60,000 nucleotides of DNA from Bolinopsis microptera (GCF_026151205.1 NC_087082.1:19804494-19864493); one strand, 5' to 3'; positions 36,301 to 46,029 are shown, counted from the first letter of the stretch. Notes: generated from the letters alone by a model not told the origin. A program made the numbers and translations.

Positions 36301-37112
36301 ATTATACCTGATACTGCCTTTACTATATGTACTGGTATATCACTAGCCTTGCCATTCTTAAGTTCCGATATGATCTTAGCCACCTCTTCAGGTGAGCAGT
36401 CATGTAGATATATATTAGCTGTATTCGATTTAGGTAAGAGGTCACAGAAACTTGGAAGCTGATTAATTTGTATTTCTCCTAGTTCTGTGTAGGCTGCATT
36501 AAGGTTAGATGCTAGGGATACAAAATACTTATTAAATTCATTCGCTATAACTCTGCGATTAGTTATCTTTTCATTGTCTATGGTAAATATAGGTCTGATA
36601 TCACGTTTCTGTTTGCCACGAATTTTATTTATAAGTTCCCAGGTTTTCTTGGAGTTTCCCTGAGTTTCAAGAAACTTGTCAGAATAATATTCAGATACAG
36701 CCTTTTTACGAACCTTTTTTAGAGCCTTTCTATATTCTTTGTAGTCATCATAACGGTTTCTTTTATTACAGCATATAGAACACAGGCATGTGCCCCCTTT
36801 TGTGTCAGTTTCGCCATGTTTACACTTAACTTTCCTGACTTTCGCCCAGGCATCATACAGTCCATGGCAGTGGTTTACTGAGGCTATAATTCCGCCAGTA
36901 ATCCAGGGGTTGTTCTGCATAGTGCGCTTAGTGGTTTTGGGTACAGCTAGTTTGCAGGTTTCGTCAATGCTGTTTTTAAAGATATCATGAAAGTTGGTAA
37001 AATCTATAATTGGTTCATTATCTAGTTTATTACCCAAGACTTCAGCAAATTTATCAGTGTTTGACTTACAATAGTCATAATATTGAGTGTACTTATGAAT
37101 ATTTTTGGTCTT
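33385..37112 (-). mobile_element. LINE, copy 2, with long 3' region
   Basis: Inverted relative to the copy at 14.8-18.6 kb. It comprises an RT-containing frame (37112 to 34728), a ~1.3-kb non-coding 3' region shared with copy 1, and an AACTTTTGTTTTATT repeat tail at 33385-33425. No apurinic endonuclease is present, so it is 5'-truncated. The 3' region length is unusual for a LINE 3' UTR. Confidence 0.85.
34728..37037 (-). CDS. LINE reverse transcriptase ORF (endonuclease-less)
   Basis: 769 codons without a stop, and the frame stays open further upstream to about 37112. The N-terminal ~150 residues include a Cys/His cluster (CHGLYDAW, then CKHG and CLCSICC). RT motifs follow: ENYRPISTLAIFGKILEKI, the fingers NQYGFRKNHST, FIDLSKAFDTI, then GVPQGSVLGPLLF, FADDTNIF (catalytic Asp pair) and FLGVIID. 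A thumb and a C-terminal region with a CVPKKLYK segment complete it. The product copies LINE RNA by target-primed reverse transcription in related elements. The intact frame suggests recent arrival, but the missing endonuclease means this copy cannot move alone. Confidence 0.88.
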   Translation of the reverse strand: MGNKLDNEPIIDFTNFHDIFKNSIDETCKLAVPKTTKRTMQNNPWITGGIIASVNHCHGLYDAWAKVRKVKCKHGETDTKGGTCLCSICCNKRNRYDDYKEYRKALKKVRKKAVSEYYSDKFLETQGNSKKTWELINKIRGKQKRDIRPIFTIDNEKITNRRVIANEFNKYFVSLASNLNAAYTELGEIQINQLPSFCDLLPKSNTANIYLHDCSPEEVAKIISELKNGKASDIPVHIVKAVSGIISPLLSVLYNECMQQGVFPDDLKVGKISPIYKKENAELLENYRPISTLAIFGKILEKIIFSRLYSFFQSQGLLYENQYGFRKNHSTSHALNFSVDYIEKSLRDKNHVLGIFIDLSKAFDTICHDKLLKKLNDYGIRGTANKLIASYLSNRQQYVSVLGEESEKLSVMFGVPQGSVLGPLLFIIYINEIYRVSDLGKFILFADDTNIFVVDKCIKTLYCKAKKILKLVHQYMKSNLLHINTKKCCYIHFKPNCRNGPDSNTNELELTLNNIIIKKVEETKFLGVIIDQKLNWDAHLRALNSKLKCEIGRLCGIRRCVPKKLYKDLYHTLFESHLCYGISVWGGVSNNKLEAIFKTQKKCIRILFGDNDAYFNKFKTCARVRPITRDKTGKVIKQMLGKDFFELEHSKPICNEYNFLTVHNLHKLHCLLEMFKINKFQSPVSMFSLFNRSPRRDNYFIPPTPSSLFIYQSTSIWNHCRKSTSEIDFSTPISIFKNNLKKALLELQSKYDRQLWCSYNFDANELSLK

Positions 37113-37287
37113 AATTTAACTACTCAACTTTATATATCTGACCAAATATTTTGGACATTTTAAGGTTACATGCTGTTAGTGTTCATGTTAATGAAGTACT
37201 GCAAAAATTCTAAAACTTGCCAGATTATATACCGTCGAATTTTTTGTACCGTTATACCATTGCTTAATCCCCAGAAATGTGCGACTG

Positions 37288-37318
37288 CGTACATGGGAAG
37301 AGTTCTATCCCATGTACG
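37288..37318. repeat. 11-bp-stem hairpin beside cloverleaf A
   Basis: CGTACATGGGA pairs perfectly with TCCCATGTACG around a 9-nt loop. It occupies the place where the other copies carry the leader of the cloverleaf element. Confidence 0.7.
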
Positions 37319-37319
37319 G

Positions 37320-37530
37320 TAGGATATATATACATATCACCGGAGACTCGCGGGCGGAACAAAATATTGCACGCGCACGCGCGTGCAATATTTCATATGT
37401 CCCCGAGGGCGCTAGCCCGAGGAGGACATATTTTCGTATAGCACGGAGGGCCCATCGGGCCCGAGTGCTATACGATTTTTCCGCCCGCGGGTCGAGGTGA
37501 TGTGGATTATATCCACCAGCGGGCGTATTA
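37320..37530. repeat. Cloverleaf palindromic element, copy A
   Basis: An imperfect outer stem pairs GGATATA...CGCGGGCGGAA with TTCCGCCCGCG...TATATCC. Inside are three arms. Arm 1 is a perfect 13-bp stem, ATATTGCACGCGC/GCGCGTGCAATAT. Arm 2 is ATATGTCC/GGACATAT with an inner GGGC/GCCC. Arm 3 is CGTATAGCAC/GTGCTATACG with an inner GGGCCC/GGGCCC. An open frame through it (37279-37500) is a by-product of the palindromes. The function is unknown. Confidence 0.85.
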
Positions 37531-37544
37531 CAGTTAATATATAA

Positions 37545-37760
37545 TTTTATAAATAAACAATGGAGCTTGTATTATATAAAAGCTTGTATTATATAAAAGC
37601 CAACTCTAGAAAAGGTCGCCACTAATTGTTGTAACCATGGTAACACGTCACGTGTTCAATGTAAGCCAATCATAAAGGGCTGTGTCGTATATAGGGGCTG
37701 GAGATGCACTGCATTCCTGGGCCGTGGGAATAATGAATGTAATGTCAGGGACGATGAATA
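37545..37760. repeat. Inter-cloverleaf segment, block 1
   Basis: Starts AAATAAACAATGGAGC and includes GTCGCCACTAATTGTTG and CCATGGTAACACGTCACGTG. It recurs at about 49728-49940 with scattered substitutions and indels. It separates the A-type and B-type cloverleafs in both blocks, so the whole arrangement is one repeated module. Confidence 0.8.
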
Positions 37761-37954
37761 TCAATAATATAGGGGGATTATAGTGCTGATGTGTATTATG
37801 TAGTGTGTTATAATAACTTTGATATAAATCAAAGTATCATGTCATCGGCTCACGAGCTGCATGAGCAGCCCTAACGGACACAAAAATAAAATGTATATAT
37901 AGTCAGTGTAATAAGGAATTTCACATGGAGACGATACAGAAACTGAAAATATTT

Positions 37955-38312
37955 TAGAGAACTCCGGGCTATATTGCTACTGGTCAAATTAAAAGTCACT
38001 TGTTAGCGGGCTATATCATGAGCGGGCTGTAGAGATATCGGGCCCTTTGACAGCGGGCTGGTGAGAGCCCGCTATGCGAAAAAGCGCACGCTGGTGGATA
38101 TATATAGATATCACCGCAGCCTTGAGGGCGGTTCTAAATATTGCACGCGCGTGCGCGGGCAATATTTTATATCTCCACGAGGGCGCCAGCCCGAGGAGGA
38201 GATATTTTCGTATAGCACGGAGGGCCCAACGGGCCCGAGTGCTATACGATAGTTCCGCCCTCATGGCGAGGAATGATACCGTGTATATCCATGAGCGGGC
38301 GCTTCTCAAGTG
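37955..38312. repeat. Cloverleaf palindromic element, copy B, with leader
   Basis: The leader CTCCGGGCTATATTGCTACTGG leads into AGCGGGCT/AGCCCGCT hairpins (38050-38071) and then the cloverleaf. Arm 1 is ATATTGC/GCAATAT. Arm 2 is ATATCTCC (38169-38176) with GGAGATAT (38198-38205). Arm 3 is as in copy A. The outer stem is TGAGGGCGG/CCGCCCTCA. Compared with copy A, arm 2 and the outer stem carry paired changes that keep base pairing. The - strand frame at 38016-38327 is a by-product. Confidence 0.85.
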
Positions 38313-38628
38313 TAGTTGTAATGCCACTAATTAGATGATCATTTACTAAGTTTTATAAACCACAGGCGTAGTTTTATAGCCGTTGCCAGAGACAAATTTT
38401 ACATTTTGCAGTTGAGTATTACATTTTTGAATTCCTGTCTCAGGAATAAGGAGAATAAATGAAACATTTTAATTTCACAAGGTTAAGCAATTCATATAAA
38501 AGTCAGGTGAAATCACAAAACAATTCTATTGAAGTATTGATCATGAACCTTTCAGCAGTTTAAAAACAATCATTTCTACCAGCTAGTATAACGGGGATCA
38601 AGTAAAACATTTTAAACAGTTCGGCAGT

Positions 38629-38989
38629 TCAGTTTAACATACGGGTCAGTATAAAGGTAACCAGAATAACGATTAAGATGAGGGCAATGGTTAACATTCT
38701 CTCTCGATAGTCTCTAGGGCTGTCCAAAGTGAGAATCTGCGACACTCTAGCCACATTTTTGGTGAGACCAGGTCGCTTGTACCTGTCGAGACCAGCCTGA
38801 CTTTTGTGTCCAGTTCTAGCCATTATCACATTGTCGTCCACTCCCTGCTCGTTCAGCTGAGTGGTGACTGTAGCTCTCAACGATCTGAGGGAAAGCTTTT
38901 CTCCGTGTTTTCCTAGGCTTGCCTTCTCGTAGTACTTTTTGATAAGCAGGTTGAAGTAATTCCGTCCCAGAGCTCGTTTTTTTCCGTAC
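38629..38989 (-). CDS. Tyrosine recombinase gene, last exon (catalytic C-terminus and TM tail)
   Basis: Acceptor AG at 38991-38990; stop at 38629. It encodes RSLRATVTTQLNEQG, then MARTGHKSQAGLDRYKRP, which are the box II Arg, the GHxS motif and the nucleophilic Tyr of DUF3504/Crypton-type tyrosine recombinases. The His of the usual HxLR is Arg here (RSLR). The last ~22 residues form an uninterrupted hydrophobic helix (LTIALILIVILVTFIL) ending a few residues from the stop, a predicted tail anchor not expected for a DNA recombinase. The frame joins exon 3 in phase (TG|G). Confidence 0.85.
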
Positions 38990-39160
38990 CTGCAAGTATA
39001 AAAAGTAGATTGAAATCAGTAGTCAGGAAGGCTAACTATTTAAAATCGTTGCATGTATCCAATATTTAGTTTTTGGTACTGAGTCAGAGTGTAGAATACA
39101 AAGTAGTAAGAATGAAAAGGAAAGTGATTCGAAGATGAAATGAGTTGGTAATAAACTTAC

Positions 39161-39460
39161 CAAATCGTGTGTCTCTCCGCGTCAGCAGCAGCTAACTTGA
39201 GGGGGTGCTGGAATAACTTGATTTGTGATCCTCTCATGCTTGGACAACAGCGATCCAGGTATAGGTTGTAGTAGTGGTAGAAACTGGTTCTGTCAGAGAG
39301 TTTGGACACGTGAGATACTGTTCTTCTTTGATGGTTGATGTTCTTCATGCCTGGTTGTCTGTTTTTAGCAGCGTTTTCAATGTATGTGGTTTCCACCTCC
39401 TTATCTGTCAACTTGAAGGTGAAGTTCTCTGGAGTCATGTAACTCAACTCTGTACCTCCT
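39161..39460 (-). CDS. Tyrosine recombinase gene, exon with catalytic Arg I
   Basis: 300 bp between acceptor (TTTCAG) and donor (GTAAGT). Spliced to the preceding exon it gives AIRGGTELSYMTPENF, where R-G-G-x-E-L is the box I catalytic Arg context. The rest is the middle of the catalytic domain (HQRRTVSHVSKLSDR, then YLDRCCPS). No stops are present. It is about 100 residues of a 534-residue protein. Confidence 0.85.
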
Positions 39461-39599
39461 CTGAAAGATGATCACATTCAGTAAGCGTAAGAAAGACGTC
39501 ATTGCAAGGCAATAATATCAGATAGGTCAGCAAAATTATCGTCAGATTTTTGGTAATAGGTTAGAAAAATCCTCAAATTTAACGACTGCTCCAACTGAC

Positions 39600-39870
39600 C
39601 TGATAGCGAAGGTGTACGTGGTGAGAAAGATTAAAGTGGTGAGCAGCTGTTCGGGAGAAGAGGATCCAAGTACAGTCAGTAGCTGCGTCAGCTGTTCCGA
39701 AGTGAGGTGATCAGGTTGGTTGAGTGTAGCCGGCATTGAGTATTGTTTCTCTTTGACGTACCCGTCGTAAACTAGCTGAAACGGTCTAAAGCGTCTGTGT
39801 TTGAAGATGTTGTAGTCCTCTTTTGTTACACCTTGGTCATCACATCTCGCTCTTAGTACTCGGTTCAGAC
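39600..39870 (-). CDS. Tyrosine recombinase gene, exon 2 (core-binding to catalytic linker)
   Basis: 271 bp, from acceptor (ATTTTCAG) to donor AG|GTCAGT. It encodes LNRVLRARCDDQGVTKEDYN and ends LTTYTFAIR, leading into box I. Reading past the donor hits a stop, which supports the splice. The adjoining exons match in phase at both sides. Confidence 0.85.
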
Positions 39871-40072
39871 CTGAAAATATGGAAAGATCTGAACATGTAC
39901 TGCATTTAACATGTGTACGTGAAATGGATTAAAAACAGGAAAGAGAATCTGTTCTGCTAGACTGCATACTGGTATAATGATCCTACTCTTACTATTCAAC
40001 AGAATGTTGTTCAAAAGTACGATGTCATCTTAATTACAAGCTATTGAAGAATCAAATAAAAAATTAGCAAAC

Positions 40073-40173
40073 CTCCAAGTAGACTGTGGAAAGTCCGCTG
40101 GTCATAGTTTTCTCCTCTGGCGGCGACGAACCTCACTAAAGCGTTAGGCATTCTTGAAAGAGGAAGCTCCTCC
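40073..40173 (-). CDS. Tyrosine recombinase gene, exon 1 right part (after the insertion)
   Basis: This continues exon 1 beyond the 7.4-kb insertion: ELPLSRMPNALVRFVAARG, then a donor GGAG|GTTTGC at 40072. The LP..L..FV....G..Y...T....L pattern is typical of the N-terminal core-binding region of DUF3504 recombinases. Removing the insertion plus one CAC copy puts it in frame with 48157-47586. Confidence 0.8.
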
Positions 40174-40197
40174 CACTAGTAGAGGCTCTTACGGGCA

Positions 40198-41500
40198 TTG
40201 TCTGCTCGATACGCTAGGGACCCCAGATACACCTTACTAGACGTATTTTTGACCGTAGAATCGATTGAAAGTGGTTTTAAAATGATTGGACTGATTGTTC
40301 TGGGGTAAAATTGCAAAAAACCGATTTTTGGGCCAAAAATAGGCCAAAAAACCATGTTTTTTGATATTTTGAGCAAGTTAATTTTGTTGGTATGTCGGCA
40401 AAACTTGCATGAAGATAGCTAAAAGACAGCCGCACAAGATTGTGTAAAAATAAAACAAATCCCTCTATTTGTTCTGAGGTAAAAATCCAAAAAAGTGGTA
40501 AAAATTTTGACTTTTTTGCGCGCAATTTATTTTTGGTACTTATATGCTATATTTTGGTAATTTTTAGTAGTATATCTTGTAATAACAACTAATTTAAATA
40601 TATTAAATATAATGTTGTCCAAAAAATTCATTTTTAATGGAACCGAAATTGTAGGTGCGCCGCGCATATTTTCGAAAATTTACACCGTGATATGAAAATC
40701 GAGCGCTAAAGCAAATACTGTCATATTGTCACAAGAACACCTAGGTTGTTTTTCAGTATTATTGTCGCATTTCGAAACTCCTTTTCACCCTATTTGGTTA
40801 TCTTTTTGATGTGTAATTTGATTACTAACTATGTTTTCATGTATTCTCTTTGATGTGGAGTACCCATTCATACTATTTCCTATCGTTTTTATCATATTCT
40901 TTTTCCTCCAGAGTCGGCTCTATTTGTGACATACCTCTTATCTTCTACATAGTTTATCGTGGTTTGTTGATACTGAATTGGTTTAATTGATACTATACGA
41001 TTACTTTGTTAGAAATGTATAGTAAGATGTGACGGAATAAGAGAAACTAAAATATTTAAATGGGTTGTGGCCATTTCAAAATATTCGATGAGGTTATATT
41101 TTTTAAATTGAAGGTCTTTCACCAAATATGACTTGAATAGTTTTTCGACAAAGTTTTTAGAAGAGCTTTAACCATTTCAAAGAATTAGCAAATTTATTGT
41201 ACATCTTAGCTAGTACAGAGAGTACACCAAACACAAATCCGAACATATCTTGCAGATAAGTTGGAGCCAATCCTAGTATGGATTTGTGAGATTTTGTAGC
41301 GGGATTTTGAATTCAATCCTCTTCTCTATATCCATTATCCAACCAGTAAAGATTGATCAGTTCATCCTCAAGATGGTAATGTTTATATTGCCTATCAACA
41401 GTTAAGGGGCCTGTTAATAATTTATTAAATTATTAGCTATTTTAGATTTAATAATAATAATATCAACAGCTTTGGCTACGGCATTTTGTAGTAACTGGAC
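40198..41500. other. Interior of the 7.4-kb element, left part, non-coding
   Basis: AT-rich with a few short frames and no domain. Nothing else is recognised. Confidence 0.5.
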
Positions 41501-41504
41501 CTGA

Positions 41505-42066
41505 TAGGATACAAGGATACAAGGATACAAGGATACAAGGATACATTTATTGAGTTCCAAAAGTGGTAATCCTGAAATAAACATTGACATCATCGGCAAG
41601 TAATGGCCTCAAAAATTATGGTCCCTTCAAGATCAAAATCAACAATAATGTTTAAATTTAGATAAGTAGGAATAATAATTTTAGCCAGTCTCGCCTCTAG
41701 TTATACTCTCTACAAGCTGACTATCTTATTGTTCCTAATACTATGAAACTTGTCAGGCTCTGTAGTTCGTTTCAGTCTCAGTTCTTCTACAAGCTTTTTA
41801 TAAGCTTTTCGTTCCGTGGCAGTCCTATCAGGGCAGATGTAAACTGAGCTGTTCCCCTCCTTTGAGCGTAGTGTACTGGTGTTTCTGATCACTGGTGTTG
41901 CATGGTCAGAACTGCTCAATGTGAACTTTACTGGTCTGGATACATTTTCTTTCGGAGCTCCAATACAGCAGCAGTCCCTGACTAAAGGCTTCTCACTAAT
42001 TTCATTCAGAACCTCCTCAACGTTACTCAGCAGTTGCTCGTTCTCTGATTCTGATAGACCATAAAT
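41505..42066 (-). mobile_element. LINE fragment: ORF1 C-terminus, 3' UTR and tandem tail
   Basis: On the - strand an open stretch from about 42066 to 41709 reads GLSESENEQLL, then RPVKFTLSSSDHATPVIRN, YICPDRTATERKAYKKLVEEL and IRNNKIVSL, a pattern typical of LINE ORF1 (RRM-like) ends. About 150 bp later comes AATAAA and a (TTGTATCC)5 tail at 41505-41555. ORF2 is entirely missing between them, so the copy is internally deleted, or is a non-autonomous derivative that keeps only the ORF1 end and the 3' tail. Confidence 0.7.
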
Positions 42067-42651
42067 GATTACGTTCTTGCTTCACTCAATCTGGTTTTCT
42101 ACTTTTTTAACTGCAGCGTGGATCTTCTTCGGGGCGCAAGCAGCATTGATGCTTTTTCTAACGACTGAAGAGTTGCTTTTCATCTCCGTTTGCACGGTAT
42201 TCTGCATTGATTTGAGCTGTTTGTTGCTTTTTTTCAATAGCCTTATTCTATGGATCGATGATTATACTCTGAAATTTTCTCACTTTTCAACTTGTCAATT
42301 TCTTCTGCAAGAGGTATCGCCTTCCTTAGCCAGGTGATACTGAACTGGTCCAATATACAACAAACAGTTTCCAAGCATTCTCATGGTTTCTCTTTCGTTA
42401 CTGATCTCTTGTTCATCAAATTGCAAGATTGAATTTCCTCGTACATTTTCTTGTTGATTTCACTACAAATCTCGTCTAAAACACTCCCTGGCTTTTAATA
42501 GTAAGCACAAACATTACTAATGTTTTATGAGCGATTTTCACACCATCTCATTGAGCAATACTATATTAGACCGAAAGACTTTAATTTGAGTTTTAGAATT
42601 ATTTATATTAGTTTTAGAATCATGTACATTAGCTGCAGATAGTATTTAAAC

Positions 42652-43228
42652 GGGTGGGCAACAATTGACCCCCCGAAAATTGACCCCCGACAATTTCCCC
42701 CCCGACAATTGACCCCCCCCCCAACCCTAACCCTAACCCTAACCCTAACCCTAACCCTAACCCTAACCCTAACCCTAACCCTAACCCTAACCCTAACACT
42801 AACCCTAACCCTAACCCTAACCCTATACTGACCCTGACCCTGACCCTGACCCTGACCCTGACCCTGACCCTGACCCTGACCCTGACCCTGACCCTGACCC
42901 TGACCCTGACCCTGACCCTGACCCTGACCCTGACCCTGACCCTGACCCTGACCCTGACCCTGACCCTGACCCTGACCCTGACCATGACCCTGACCCTGAC
43001 CCTGACCCTGACCCTGACCCTAACCCGATCAATTGATCCCAGTGTAATTACATGGGGGGTCAATTGTCAGGGGGTCACTTGTCGGGGGGTCAATTGTCGG
43101 GCGGTCAATTGTTGGGGGGTCAATTGTCGGGCGGTCAATTGTCGTACTAAGACCTAGATTTCGTTACAATTGACCCCAGTGTAATTACATAGGGGGTCAA
43201 TTGTCAGGGGGTCAATTGTCGCGGTACC
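42652..43228. mobile_element. MITE-like element with telomere-like core and 9-bp TSD
   Basis: A perfect 9-bp duplication TATTTAAAC flanks it (42643-42651 and 43229-43237). The ends are inverted CAATTGACCCCC-type repeats, present in several tandem copies (GACAATTGACCCCCC left, GGGGTCAATTGTC right). The core is (CCCTAA)n followed by (CCCTGA)n. The TSD length fits Mutator-like elements. No transposase is present. Confidence 0.75.
42721..43028. repeat. Interstitial telomere-like repeats (CCCTAA)n and (CCCTGA)n
   Basis: Nearly perfect CCCTAA units run to about 42827, with a CACTAA variant, then a long run of CCCTGA units to about 43017, then a return to CCCTAA. CCCTAA is the complement of the metazoan telomere repeat. 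A 144-codon frame (RV repeats) and a GS-repeat frame on the - strand are by-products. Confidence 0.95.
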
Positions 43229-43237
43229 TATTTAAAC

Positions 43238-45260
43238 ATCCAGTTCTTTGTCCTCAAGAAACAATTTCTCGGTTGGTTGACGAAGGTTTTGACTTAATCT
43301 GAAGAACAGAAATATGTTCATATTTTCATCAGCTGCTATGAAGATATCATTAACACTATCTTAATAACAAATGAAATATGATCTCTTTTGTAAGCATATT
43401 GTCCAGGACAATTGAAGTTATCATTTCATGCTCATTGCTCCTGTAGCCTTCTCTTTTAATTAGTTTTCCCAAGGTTTGACACTGGTCTGTAGTTTTTCAA
43501 GACATCTGGAAAATGATCTTCATCGATTGGGGATAACTGGTGTGATGTAAAAAAATAATTGTGGCTTATGATACCAGGGAAATGTAGTTGTCAGCTAAAC
43601 CCTCGATTTTATGTTTAAATACATTGTATTTATCATAAATATCATATCATATATATACAGTTACACTGTGTAGTGTTATCCTTTATTAAATAATTGTGGA
43701 CACTGGCAGATAATCAGTGAAGGCAGAATCGTGGATTATACCTGATAACTACTGGTGGTGTTATGGCTATTAGAGGGTTGTTAGAGGGCTGGGCTATTAC
43801 CGTAACAGCTGGCTACTAGCCTGGTGTTAGAGGGTTGTTAAGATTTTTGGGAGCACAGATACTTAATAGTAATATATCTTGTCTGGATGTTTGAACTTTT
43901 CGATTTGTATCTCGAAAGTTATGTTTAACTTCCCCACGCAGTGTTTTAAATGTATGATATTGTAAGATGTATAATGTCATTATTTTATAGCTCCTCAAAG
44001 GATATTGTTCTTATCCACGTAGGAATCAAGTGCTCATTTTGATTGATGGGGTGGCAATTTGAAGTTGCAGCCCAAGATTTTATTGATTTTAATGTGGTCT
44101 ATTCTTGATAAAAATATATTGCGCTACTCTTCGTTTAAACTACTTTAGCTTTAAACTGTTTAGGAGATGATTTGAAGCGGTGCTACAATCTACAGTGGTC
44201 GGTGGACAAGTGTGATGGACACCAGAGCCAGATGCTTTAGTTCACACTGTGACTGTGACTGATGTACCTCTGCAACAAACTGACTGTCTTACTTGTAACC
44301 TGGTTAGTTAATATTAGTTATTCTTAATTGTGTACCTTCAAGCTTTCCTCCACAATTACAACCAACTTAGAAGCAATGATTTATTGTCAGTATTTTTTAT
44401 TATTGAACAGACTGAACATTGTGCTCGTATTACCTTAGGGCCAATAAATTTGGTTGACAATAAATTTGGTTACCATAATTTTGCAAATTTTTAGTCTACA
44501 ACAATTTTAGTCACGTTTTTCGACTTTTTGAAACCATTTTCCATTCCATTTATTAGATTTTTCCATTATTCACAATTAAGAATGATTTCACAAACGTCGT
44601 AAGCATTACTTTAAAGTACAGGGAATCTTCGATATTATGCAGGTTTGGTGGGATTAAATTCTAAAATCAAGGTCTTATAACTCGATAACACGTTGCCATG
44701 GCCCCATAGCAACCACAATCAGTGCCCTAGCAACCGAGGCAAATTTGGGTGATTTACCTAACTAATCCTTGGTACTGTTTTACAATTTTAACTTCAATCA
44801 TCGTCAATTCACTAGCTCACTGTTCAAGCAGGTCTTTCCAAAGTAAATTCCAAGGAAAAAGTTATGGTTTGGTGTGCCATCAATAGGACCATGGAATAAA
44901 TTGCCCATATTTCTTCGAGAAAAATATAACTCCAAATTAGCCATTAAACCTTAGAACTACCAATAAATTTTCACAAAATCAAATTTAGACAAGTCATTTG
45001 TCTAAACTGCAGTTTACTTTTGTAGTAGCTGATCCTAGTCGGCAATCTTAGGGGAAAAAGAGTTATTCAAAAGTACATCCTTGCTATATTTTTGAACACC
45101 CTGTAGTCTGTACGCTCCGAAATCTGATTTAATACTTCAACTCTGATATCATCTAGTGCAATGCGATATGCTAATATTTGATTGTAGGAGACTCTCACTT
45201 CGTCCCCAAAAATGAAATATGATGGACCCACTCACAAGAGCGAAAAAAGATACACATTAC
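43238..45260. other. Non-coding interval inside the 7.4-kb element
   Basis: No transposon domain or exon is convincing. One Cys-containing stretch after an acceptor-like TTTAG at about 44162 (CYNLQWSVDKCDG) was examined and rejected because the frame closes at once. Confidence 0.45.
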
Positions 45261-45914
45261 TGTAGTGTGCTAATGTTTATAAAACATTTTTATGTGCTCG
45301 TGCAATGTGTTTATTTTCAAAAACTGTAACATCGCTCAATCAAAGCCTTATCAGCACAACACGCACAATCACATAATATATCATCAACTTGATCTCAGCG
45401 CATCATAATAACAACCACTCGCAAGGACTGTTACCGCTCACTTCAGACACACACACACACCCACTACACAGTACCACACACAGCCTGCACAGAGCTCAGC
45501 AATCAATTCTAAACGGCTAGCTGATTTTGATAAAATAAAGAAATAACATCGTGATCCGGCGTGATCAATTATTTTAATTGAAGTACAACAGCTGCACCCC
45601 TGACTTTTTAACTAAAGATAAGAGACGTATATATTAGGACATTTGTATTCTGATAAAATTTAAAGTTTTGGTGTGTGAATTAAAGCTTGATGTGAGAATT
45701 AGTGTGGAAATAAAAGAGATATTTATTTTATTACCTATATCATATATTATCTTAATTAAGTGACAGTATTATTATTTTAACTACAGACTTACAGATTATG
45801 TTATTTCAGTTAGTATCGACTTGAATGTTATGATTGCAGTTTATTTGTATATTATATTGTATTCAATAAACCGGTTTCAAAGCCCTTAAGTGTGGCCCTC
45901 GGGTCTTTAAAACA
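45261..45914 (+). repeat. Candidate solo LTR
   Basis: Begins TGTAGTGTGC, ends TTTAAAACA, has AATAAA about 50 bp before the end, and is followed two bases later by TTGGTGAGGTCACGTGG, a primer-binding-site-like sequence. No second LTR or pol sequence follows, so it would be a truncated or solo copy. The boundaries are inferred. Confidence 0.35.
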
Positions 45915-45964
45915 TAATTGGTGAGGTCACGTGGTACCGACATGCTTCAGAGGACAGAAAGAGA

Positions 45965-46029
45965 CTCAGAATTTTAACCACAAGTCTAGATTCTTTTCAT
46001 AAATATAGACTTGTGGTTACAATTCTGAG
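45965..46029. repeat. 65-nt hairpin, 9 + 13 bp stem
   Basis: CTCAGAATT and AACCACAAGTCTA on the left pair perfectly with TAGACTTGTGGTT and AATTCTGAG on the right, with a 2x2 internal bulge and a 17-nt loop. It lies just downstream of the candidate LTR. Confidence 0.8.

Noticed and set aside
37279-37500. Arg-rich frames in the cloverleaf copies (also 38016-38334 and 48651-48933)
   Set aside because: They occur on both strands and several frames of palindromic GC-rich sequence; base-pair covariation indicates a structural rather than coding constraint.
37320-38312. Integrated parvovirus-type termini
   Set aside because: The T-shaped fold is only a formal resemblance; no viral replication or capsid gene is present nearby, and the enclosed gene is a tyrosine recombinase.
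42629-43063. 144-codon RV/GL-repeat frame and a GS-repeat frame
   Set aside because: Telomere-like hexamers are open in any frame.
44162-44310. Possible extra extracellular exon (CYNLQWSVDKCDG) after an acceptor-like TTTAG
   Set aside because: The frame closes after about 25 codons, no donor fits, and it lies inside the 7.4-kb insertion.
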